Origin: Watersipora subatra
Taxonomy: Eukaryota > Bryozoa > Gymnolaemata > Cheilostomatida > Watersiporidae
Assembly (NCBI RefSeq): GCF_963576615.1
Contig: NC_088711.1
Coordinates: 63,583,248 to 63,647,247 of the forward strand
Direction: 5' to 3'
DNA length: 64,000 bases
Position numbers and translations under genes: made by a program. Below the pieces are notes generated by a model. The model ran no database searches. It was not told the DNA's origin and saw only the letters and a program-made list of their open reading frames with translations. Shown piece after piece: positions 25,001 through 37,000 of this stretch. Each line of letters opens with the position of its first letter. The first letter of the stretch is position 1.

Positions 25001-28000
25001 AACCATGATCGGGCCCTCAGCAACCTCATCTATTTCAACAATGAGGTAGGGCTAATAATCTGTATTCCTCTCAGCCATAGCTTTACTCAACGGTTTATGA
25101 AAGTTGGAGCTTGACATCCGGGAACCAGTAGATCAAAATCTAATCGTTGTATGGAAATATTCATTTAATTAAGCAGTAACCAGTAATTTTAATTTGGGCC
25201 TGTAAAATTTGCGTCCGTCCGTTTGTGATAGCAACAAGCATGCAATTACAGATACCAACTGTATGAAGTTTTTAACTACTGCTAATCTACCATAGCTTTG
25301 CTCGCTTTCTAGGAATTTAAAAAATAAATTTTTCTAGGAAAATAAAAAACTAGGAATTTAACGGCTGTATTTATTAGCTAGGAATGTTGTACTTGGGACA
25401 GTTGTTCATATTGTCGCATAAAAAATGTAACATATTTAAAATTAAAACCGCATAAAACAGCACATGACACTCGTGACGCTGTGTAAACCTTGCTTTCATA
25501 CATCTTCTATGCCCTCACACCATGTGATATGAAATAGGAAGACAATATGATGCTAATACAACCATTCTTATTGGTTGTCCATATAGGATTGTTAACTCAA
25601 TAGACAACCCGTTTGGTGGATTCAATTTGTTTGCTTTTTAATATGCTCTCAAAGGTAATTGTCGAAATTGCCGAGTAAATGCGTATTTGAATAGCACCTT
25701 GTGGATCAAGGACAATATCTAGGTGTGCATGATTATGTGTACTTGTACAATGGCAGACCCATGCGCCGTGAGAGATTGTCGTGTGTAATAGCTATGAGAA
25801 CAATTATTCCACCATGCGATGAGATGGTTGGGTGGTGCAGATAGTAGCATGCTCAGCTGTGAGTCCGAATATTCGGGTTTGATTCACGTGCTGTGCAAAC
25901 TTTTTTCCTAAAGCTCTTAGTGTGGTATCAAGGCCTATACACACTATCACTCAAATCAACATCTAGCTTCGGACAGACAAATGGACAGACAGACATGGCT
26001 CCTATTATAGTAAAGAATCATTGTTACGAACACAAAGTAATCGATTGAGTTTAGAGCATGACATCACGCGAGAACTGTCTCTTTGTATTCTCTTATGTTC
26101 CTAGCTCATGTTTTTCACAGGGCATCACATGCCTGGCTCAGAGCACATATGGATATGATCCTCGTGCCCATGTATGCCTTATAGAGTACATGTATACCTT
26201 GTCACTAAATGTTGCTGTTCCACATCATGTCAACAGATAGAGAAGGAAGAGGCAAGTAAATTGGAGAGCAAAACAGGAGATGATGGAGTGCTGCCTCCAC
26301 TCAAGAACAAGAGAACAGCAGACAGCTACAGGAGTGGAGCAGAGTTTAAAACGTATGAGGCTCTCTGTAGAGGAGAGGATGTCAAGGTCGGAATCACTGA
26401 TAAACTAGTCCTGTCGTATTCTGTTCTAGTCTGAAAACTAACCTACACACGTGTTGTGTGGTTTGTTACTTATGATGCTTTGTAAACAATGACCAATGAG
26501 ATAGCCACTGTACAAAATATTTCTACTAGTACACTGCCAGTCCCGGACACCATGAGAGACCGTCGTGTGTAATAACCATGCGCACAATTATTCTAAGATG
26601 TGTAGAGGTGGTCGAGTGGTGCAGATGGTTATGAGCTTGGCTGGTAATCAGATTATCTAGGTTCAACTTCTATGCAGTGCAATATTATTCTCAATTCTCA
26701 CTCATCACACATCTTTTACTATAGTAAAAACTAGGTGAGTGCCCGGTGTTGCATGGGGAATATAGAAGTTTTTGAGTAGAAAATTTATTTTTAATTGGCT
26801 TTTTATGTTTGTTATAAAATTTTTCTAAAAAAATTTAAGTTTTTTTTATCCAACGAATTTGAGTAATTTAATCTCTTATTTAACCCTTCGGGTGCCATTT
26901 TTGCATTCCTGCGAATCTGTAATTGCTCAGAATCGATGAAACTTAATGACCGCTGAATGAGTATAATATGTTTACAAATTATCTACAAACTATATATTCA
27001 CAGTAAAAATATATTTCGATTGCCTATGAAGCAGTATTAGGCAGTTAGGACGAGTATTTAATTGATAAAAGAAATAGATAACGGCAAAATTTAATAAGAA
27101 AATAGATAACGGCACCCATTTAATCACGATGTTGCAAACGCTTTTTAAAAAATCATCGCCTTTTTTCAAAACTTCATGACAGCCTCCTTAATCCGAGTTC
27201 CAACACAATATCAACCTTTATACATCTATGAAATATTTAAAGGAAACGCTATATTTCTTGGTAATTGCGTTTCTCACCCATAGAAGAATGATGTTTTACG
27301 AAAATCAATTATTCGAAACTGTTCGTTTTTATAAAAAGACACGTTTTTGTATGATGTTTTATGTCTAACGTTTGTACAATGTATTTTAGTTCCAAGTTCG
27401 AAACCTTTTTTCTGTGGGAACACTCATTGTTTTTAATTTTATGAAGTTTCTGCTATCGATAATCATATTTTAAAGGATAAACATGTATTTGTTAGCTGAT
27501 CGTTTGTTGTTCAGAGCTCTATTTCTGGTCTGTAATATATTCATATTACGTTATATAACTCTGTATTAGCTTATTCTAGTCCAAACTTCTTTCATGTTAT
27601 TTTAACACTTCTAGCAGCAAAATAAAATGGTTAGCATCTATGAAATATGAACTAGAGCTCAGACACCTGTATTTTTATTTTAAAAAACAAGCTTTTTGTA
27701 TTCGGCATCATCTAGTTTACTATAAGGTCACCCAAGACAAGTACTATTGGTCATATTCTGTTGTTTAACGGGTTCTAATGATGCATAGTTAATTTGGGCT
27801 AGATAGACCAAGTAATAACAGGGCAAGAGATAAAAAAAATTGCGATGTTTTTTAAAGTGAAAAAAGGTGTCACCGAGCACATGGCGCAATGAATAATGCG
27901 GCAGTTAAAGGGTTAAGCTCTTAACTAAGAGGTTTCGTTATAACTTGAGCTAGCAGTGGAAAAAAAATTGAGTCATGCTCTTTAAGCGTGCTAGATGAAG

Positions 28001-31000
28001 GGTGGGTATTTTAACCAATTGGCATTAAAGGTTGGCAGGTGTAATAAGTACGATGTGTTATTCCGTTGTATAGCAATGTGACTGCATTGCTTACTGGTTT
28101 AGCACGCCTGTCTGCAGGCTTGTAGGTTCCAGTTTCAAATACTGTTCAAAGCGTATGTTACCTTCCTAAACATGTAGGACACATGTAGGACAAATGACAG
28201 ACAACTGATAAACGCTAAGAGTTCTATATAGATTGGTAGTTCATCATTGCATGTAGAATACTTTTGAGGAAAGTAATTCCTATAATTCCACTCAGAAACT
28301 TGCTTTCAAAGGCGTTGTTCTCAGCTTTTTCAAGGAACTGTAAGAGAATATATGTCTGTATTAATGACAATAGCAGCTTCAAGGACTATAATATATTATC
28401 TTATTTATTAATTTAATATGTACATTTTATTATCATCATAAGGAGTTATTTCTACAGTGATTTACAAGCATGATTGATTTTACAGGTCCAGAATGGGTGT
28501 GGTGAGAACATGACCTAAATTCTCTTGTTTTATAGCCCAACCCTTACGTTCACAAGCTACGGTGCTTTTACACGACCTCAGGGGACCACCCGTTGCTTAT
28601 GCTTGCCCCAGTCAAGGTGGAGGAGTTTTACCTTGACCCTTACATAGTTCTTTATCATGATGTAATTAGTGACAAGGAGATAAAGGTGATGAAGGAGATA
28701 TCCACACCAAAGGTTTGTCCACATGAAGCAAGAGCCCCAGTTACCGTCATAAGCTCATTGCAAGTAGTAGGGATAAGCACTCGAGTTGACGCGCTTGCTC
28801 AAGCAAGCCTTAATGCTCAACTCACAATTAAATTGATTCTATGATATATTTTACTTTCTGTAGAATTGAACCGACTTGAGACTTCCTATCAGTAAAATTC
28901 AATTGAGTCCGACCCTTTACTATCACCATAGACAAATAGACTTAATTCTCTATTTTCAAATGACTCGAGTTAAAATGCATCAACGCTTCCCATTATTATT
29001 AATAATTGATGCTTTATGATTACTATCTCTCTGATTATTATCGGCTGACAAAAATCCATCACTGACAATGATGTCTCAAGTAAACCACTCTGTTATTTGA
29101 TACGTGCCGAAGCATCAAATAACAGGGTACCAACCTCCAACTTACTTTCAGACAGATAGACATGCATAGACATACATAGACATAGATAGACGTAGCTCCT
29201 ATTGTAAAGATTATTATTATCTCCTGTCTGTCAGTCGATACCATAAGTTGAGTCCTTAAGTTGACATGTAATACACAATCTGTTGATTTTCTTAAATATA
29301 TTTGGAGAATTTATTAAGCCTTTGTTCCATAATGCATGTCCATGCCGAGTACATGCCCTGTGTGACTATAGCTAGCTGTGAATATTGTAGCTGGCTCGTG
29401 CGACAGTAAATGACCCAGCTACTGGGAAGTTAGTAACCGCCCACTACAGGGTCAGCAAAAGGTTAGTAATATGCATACATTGCTCTTCCCTAGCTCGGAT
29501 GTATCTGTCAGGTGCTCCTATATACATGTATATAATAATTTATATAATACACCCACATATATACTAGATATATATGTGTATATATTTAGATTGTGCTAAT
29601 ATATATTTTGTTCCGATATATATATATATATATTGTGCTGATGTATATATATAATATGAGATAAAATTTGAATGCGTATATCAAATCTTGATGTTTTTTA
29701 TTAAGGGGCTATTGCATAGTTACTATGGGTTTCTATCATACCCCTCTATATGACATTTTCGCTATACGATGCCAAGACCGGAACAAATTAAAATCATACG
29801 ACGAGGGTCCGCTGTACATACCCTCTATTGACATATATGTTATCTACTGACGTATATATTTTCTACTGGCGTAAATATTATATTTTCTACTGACATATAT
29901 ATTCTCTTCTGACATATATATTCTCTACATGCGTATATATTCTCTACTGGCGTCTATATTCTCTACTGACGTCTATATTCTCTACTGACGTCTATATTCT
30001 CTACTGACGTATATATTCTCTACTGACGTGTATATTCTGTACTGACGTATATATTCTCTACTGACGTGTATATTCTCTACTGACGTATATATCCTCTACT
30101 GACGTATATATTCTCTACTGACGTATATATTCTCTACTGGCGTCTATATTCTCTACTGACGTGTATATTCTCTACTGACGTATATATTCTCGACTGGCGT
30201 CTATATTCTCTACTGACGTCTATATTCTCTACTGACGTATACATCCTCTACTGACGTATATATCCTCTACTGACGTATATATTCTCTACTGACGTCTATA
30301 TTCTCTACTTGCGTCTATATTCTCTACTGACGTGTATATTCTCTACTGACGTATATATTTTTTACTGACGTATATATCCTCTACTGACGTGTATATTCTG
30401 TACTGACGTATATATTCTCTACTGGCGTCTATATTCTCTACTGACGTGTATATTCTCTACTGACGTATATATTCTCGACTGGCGTCTATATTTTCTACTG
30501 ACGTCTATATTCTCTACTGACGTATACATTCTTTACTGATGTATATTGTCTGTACTGACGTATATGTTTTGTACTGATGTATATGTTTTGTACTGTTGTA
30601 TATGTTCTGTACTGATTTATATGTTCTGTACGGATGTATATGTTCTGTACAAGTATAATTGATATGCAGTGCCTGGTTGAGAGATGAAATGCATCCGACT
30701 GTCCAGACTCTCTCCAATAGAATCAGTGCTATAACTCATTTGAGTATGGAGAAGGCTGAGGACTTGCAGGTTAGTCAACTAAATACATAACTCATTTGAG
30801 TATGGAGAAGGCTGAGGACTTGCAGGTTAGTCAACTAACTACATAACTCATTTGAGTATGGAGAAGGCTGAGGACTTACAGGTTAGTCAACTAAATACAT
30901 AACTCATTTGAGTATGGAGAAGGCTGAGGACTTGCAGGTTAGTCAACTAAATACATAACTCATTTGAGTATGGAGAAGGCTGAGGACTTGCAGGTTAGTC

Positions 31001-34000
31001 AACTAAATACATAACTCATTTGAGTATGGAGAAGGCTGAGGACTTGCAGGTTAGTCAACTAACTACATAACTCATTTGAGTATGGAGAAGGCTGAGGACT
31101 TGCAGGTTAGTCAACTAACTATTTCAAGTTAGAGTTGTCTTAGCAGTAAGTGACTAAGTTGCGTAAACAAGAAATAAGTTAATTACCTTAATGTAAAAGT
31201 GAGTAGATTATCCATATAGGAAGTAAATAGATCATTAATACAGAAAATGTATCCATTATTGAAAATGAGAGTAAATGGGTTACCTAGCTAAATTTACTAA
31301 AGCGCGGAGTGTTCAGACAGTTTTTCATCAGCATTTGTTAGTGTTTGTTACAACTGTGTGTGCGCATGTATGTATCTATTGTTGTTCACTATGGGCTTCA
31401 GAGAAGCGACAAAAAAGTGGTGAGAAGAAAAAAGTTGTTTTGTCTAAACAAGCAAAGCCTAGGATAACAGAAGGTACGAAAAAGGGATGCATTTAGTTGG
31501 TCTAACCAAAGAATATGGCTGAAAAAAACCAATAAACAAAAACTGTATTCTTTACATTATGTACTACTCTCATTTTTATGTTAGTTTGGCTGTAATTTAA
31601 TTCTTAAATGTATTTGTTACAGGCTTGGATGCATTTTTGTAATTTATACAAAAAAAGTTCAATTTTTAAGGGGCCCAGAACCGATGAGGGCTTTGATATT
31701 GTGAAAGCCTTTTTATTTTGAAAGTTTCTGCATCACGAATATGATTTCCAAAACAAATTTTTTTCTTATGTGGAGGTACTACTGTAATAGTAGAAATAGC
31801 TAAGCTATTGGTGAAAAAACTGATCAGACTATTCATAGAGTAAGGTGAAGATTAAAAATCTAATCCTTTATGGCAAGAAGAGATGTTTAATTGAATAACA
31901 TTTTGTAGATTCAAAACTATGGCATTGGTGGACAATATGAACCTCATTGTGATCATGCGAGGGTAAGTGTATTAAAATAGACATTATTGCTTGAACTATG
32001 TGTTTAATAAGGTGGACATAAACATGTCTGAAGCAATCATTTATGCCATTCTCTCAGATATCATCATGTCAGTAGGTATTCTTATATCTGCTCTCCTTCA
32101 AGGCCAGTCGGTTTAACAAAATTGATCAAGACTTTCTGTTTAACCCTTAAGATGTCTTATATTTTAAAGCGAATGTTTGCAATATTACAGATTGTTTTCG
32201 ATTCTACATTGGTCAAGTTATATGAGGTTTTATTTGGGTGTTTAAGAACTTTATTGCTGCAGCTTACTATCTTGATAAACGATAAGTTAACACTCACATG
32301 TACATTTCTATATATTAAGGTAACGATGTGTTCTCACAACATAAGGTTTGGGCACCAAGAGACTTGCACAACGTTATTAGTGTGAGGATTCTGTTCTTCA
32401 GCCGACACCAAACTTCATTCTTGAAATATTTTGTTGAGAGAGTCACCTGCGACTGGCTTTTTAAGTTTACTCACAGTCAAGTTTCTTCTAAACATCTCTT
32501 CTAGTTCAAAATAAAAAATGTGGTCTAAAGCGTCATGTCAACAATTGCGGATTGAATACAATGGGTGAGCAACTTCCAACTTAGTTGCTTTTTACCGCTA
32601 ATGTAGTGATTCACAATGAACATTCACACTAATTTTTTCACCCAATTGTTAATAGAGGTATCTGTGTTCGGGTATTATAAAAATTTTGCTAAAGATTTTT
32701 TGTTGAAACTGTTCTGCTGAAGCTAATTTATTCAAAGTGTGTCCGAGCTTACTCAAAGTAACTCTACTTATCCAACTTAACTCTACGCGCATGAAAATGT
32801 TTGTGTTTTTGCTTTCGGTGATAGACTAAAATTTATTCTAAACTGATTTTTAAGATTTGTTCATGACTTACTTTACATCAGTTCCTCTCATGTACCTATG
32901 AGAGATTAGCCTGACCGACCTTGATTGAATCCAGAGGGTTAGTATATGTCGACCAGATTTGCTAGTCGTGTAGCGTTTATACCTCTCGCCGGACCAAAAG
33001 ATAAATTAACAACATGTTGATCATACTGGGTGACCGTTTAGAATTGTTTGCTCTTGAAATACGCAACTGATTAGCTGAAAATATGCTTTTATGTTTTCAT
33101 TGGTTGTTATGAGTTTTCACCTCTGTACTGTAGCGTGCCTCACTTGACTCTAGAACTCTAGTTACATGCATGAAAATTTTAGTAAAACCAACAACTGTGC
33201 TTAGTAGTTTTCGGTTACACCGAAAGAGTTATCAGCACTTGTTGTTTTTGATGACACTCTCCAGTGTCAAACCAGTCATAGATGTAGTAACTATGGTTTT
33301 CAGAGAACCAGAGAGATGGACACATTTTCAGAAGATGAGGGTAATAGAATAGCCACGTGGATGTTTTATGTAAGTTGCTAATGTGGATGGGGCTATAATT
33401 CTCCCATCCTCCCTGGTGGTCTCGGGGCTATGTAATATTGTAAGCTTTTCTAATTCCATTTATAGCCTTCTGTAGATGTTAGACAGTTTGAGGAACATCG
33501 CGGCAATAGAGTTGCAACCTTTCTCATCTATGTAAGTGGAAGTCTATGTGTTTCTTTACGATGCATGGGCTGATCTCATTTCTATCTATCTAGACTGTCA
33601 GTGGTCCATTAGCTAACAACATGGATTTCTAGCATACATTGCAAAATTAAACTTGTTTCAAAAAATTATGACCTATAATAAAGCTTATTGGAGATCAACT
33701 TATTGGAGATACACAGTCAAATCTCCAGTTATTATCTCTCCAACATGTGAATTTCTCATCAATTCAAAAAAATATTTCACTCAAACCCCAAAGCAATCTC
33801 TAACACAAGACATTCGTAATTTTCAAAATATAGTTATGTTAGTGAAAGTGAAAAGACTGATATAAATTATAATTATTATATACAAATATAATAATTATAA
33901 TATATATTATACAATAATATAGTATAACAAAATAATATAGCAGTGATAAATATATAAGCTAAGTTAGTTTAAACTAGTCTAACTTGGGAGTTTGGCCTGC

Positions 34001-37000
34001 AGCGTTTCTTTATCACCACCTCTACCTGCGAATCTATGCATTGCTTAGCCCTCACTTTCATCTGCATGTCTTCAAAGGTAAAGTAGCAATAAAGATCTCT
34101 TTTTATTGATTATTCCTTTAGGGATTTAGGTTTTATACCAAAAATATTATGCATGAATCACAATAATATTTCAACTTATAAGGACATTATCCTTACGAAT
34201 CGAATCAAATAATTTAGTTGTTTATATAGTAATATGGAATCTTTGTAGCCTTTTTATTTTCCTGTCTATATTTGCTCCAACATATGAGTTTTAACATATA
34301 AGGCAGATCTCATGACAGATTAACGTCATATCTAGAGGTTTTGACTGCATGAAGTTAAATTTACTTCTCTTAAAATTGTTAACTATCACTGGCTTTTTGT
34401 GTCTAACATGGGAGATGACGGCCTGTGTAGGTAGTGTAACTTCATAGGTAGTTCATTTCATACGCACTGTAAGCCTAATACGTGTCTAAGAATATTATCT
34501 ACACAAAAGTAAATTGTTTTTATTGATGGTCCGTCTATAGATTTATATATAATAGCTGTTAAATTTTCCTTGATTTAATCAAGGAAACTTATACTAGTGT
34601 AGGAGCTACTAAAAGTTACTATTTGGTACCAGGATATTTGTGCCGCATGATGCAATTTTAACGTGTCAAAATAGAAAAGAATAGGCATGCCATCAAGTGA
34701 ATCGTGTCATGTGAATCATTGCCAATAATCAAAGATATCTATAAGCCTTGAGAAGCTACTAATTCTGTATGGGACAAGCTAACCGAATCTGTCATTCTAC
34801 TCACAGGATTGCATTCTGGGTATTGCTAACTTATGTTGCTTATCTTCCTGTAAATCGGTAGACAGATTAATTTGGTATCTAGTTGTAAGGTGTTACATGA
34901 TTCTTATGTAACTTCTGATTGTGTCATTGTCCACGCTTATTTGTTCTCTACTTAGGACTTTGGTCACGTCATCTGTTGTCAATCGTTAGCCAGGTTGTGT
35001 CCATGTATATCTGATATAGTACACCACACAGCTACTCACAGTTTCTGATGGTTTTCAGCAATTTTTGAAAATCTATTTTTAATCGATGATGAGTATAGCA
35101 TTTCTTAGCTTTACCTGTTTGATTACATCACACATTTGGATGGAGTTGCTTTTTCCAAAGTAATCATTGAAGGCTACCTTTGTTGTCTACATGCCTGCCA
35201 AAACTTGGTTGTTGGTTAGTAATGACCAGTCAACGAAGTTTACAACAATTGTGCTAATTTATCTTGTTAGAATTCATAAAGTTACTCATTTGCAATCATA
35301 TTTTTATAAAAATGAGAAGATAAACTTATAAAGAGTGTTTCATAAATATTGATTTTGGGATATCATAACCAATTAATAAAATGATTAAATGTATCCAATT
35401 TTGATTGTAAATATTTATTATTGGCCTTCGTGTTATTGAACAAACGTACAGTACAGCTTCGTTCATTGTTTGTGTGGGTCAATTGTAGTTCACCGATGTG
35501 GATGCAGGAGGTTTGACAGTCTTTACTCAAATTGGTGCTAAAATTCCTCCTGTGAAGGTGTGTACTAGTATCTAATCATTAAGCATTGACTTCTCAAGGA
35601 TATGTAAGATGTGGACATGTTGGATTCAATCGGAAAAGGGATGTATTCTTCATATTGCAGGGTGCTGCAGCGTTCTGGCACAACTTGAAGCCTGATGGTG
35701 AGGGAGATGATAACACTCGACACGCCGGCTGTCCTGTCCTATCTGGATCTAAATGGGGTTAGTTGCTGGGGTGTTTTTAACCGTATAAACACCGGTTTGT
35801 CACTGTATTGTAGCAGATGGAATTTGTAACCAGCAAATGCAGGATTAAGCTCACTCTGTCCAACCTTAGTTGACAAATATTGTTTGCTTTCCTTCTATAT
35901 GATGCGGTATTTACATGTACAGTCAAACTCGGATAACTCGCCCTCGGATAGCTCAAACACATGGTTAACTCGAACCGATTTGTTTGGTCCGTTCCCACTC
36001 GATGGTAACTTGCTTAGATAACTCGAACTTAACATCATTAACAGTTTTTTGCCCGACGGCTACCGAGACGGTTATTATCACTTTAGAATATCATTTTATT
36101 CCAAGCCATAGAGATAAACATCAATTTATAGTAGTTCATAGGCGTCGTTATCACCATCATCGGCAAAATATGTTATCGACTTTTCTAAAGGTTTGCAAAA
36201 AATCAAATTTTACCAAACATCCGCTTTGCGATGGCCCTTCAAAAGCAAGGAAAAGCGTAGCAACCTTCGGATAAACTTAAAGTAAAATCGGCAAAATTGA
36301 TCTTGGTTAAAACGCTCAGGAGAAAACGATGTTTTTTTCTGAGCGTTTTAACCGCGATCAAGTTTCGCCAATTTTAACCTGAGAACGTCCCGGCAGTCAC
36401 ATCACCTAAAATAACATACAAATCTCAAGTGATAGAAAAATATCTATACAGCCATACTTCAACCTACGCGTGCTCCAACATACGAGAAACTTGAGATACG
36501 AGCCAGCTTTTAAAGAATAGAGAAAGCATAATATTATTATGCTTTATTATTTATCTTGAGGTGTTGACTGATGTTCTAAAAAAAGAATCAAGGAGATTGA
36601 CCAACCAGAAGCTGAGATATAGCCAGCCAAACACAGGTCTACCAAAAAACATAAGTGTTTTGGTAATCATCAATATATGACGTATGAAATCAACTTGTGT
36701 GCCCATTGGTCAATTAAGCCAACTATTGCGCTCTCCTATAACAATCACGGCGTTTTAATTGGTTTAATTGGTTTAATCCCTGGAAGTATAGAACAATCAA
36801 ATTGGGCCTAACAATCATCGCTCCTAGAATTCCGAACCAGTCCCTCTGACGTGTAGATTAGTTTTAGCATAAAATAATTACAAGCATCTATTATTTCGCA
36901 ACATTTCGCTATCTTGCTAGTTCAGCTCAGTTTTGTTGTTCTCCTACTTAGCTTCCCTATTCAGACTCATCTTTAGCGTTGTTCAGATTTTTTAACTATA

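Noticed and set aside
28713-29390. A second version of the 71-nt P4HA exon at 29391, as in vertebrate exons 9/10
   Set aside because: No segment resembling RATVNDPATG was found in the flanking introns.
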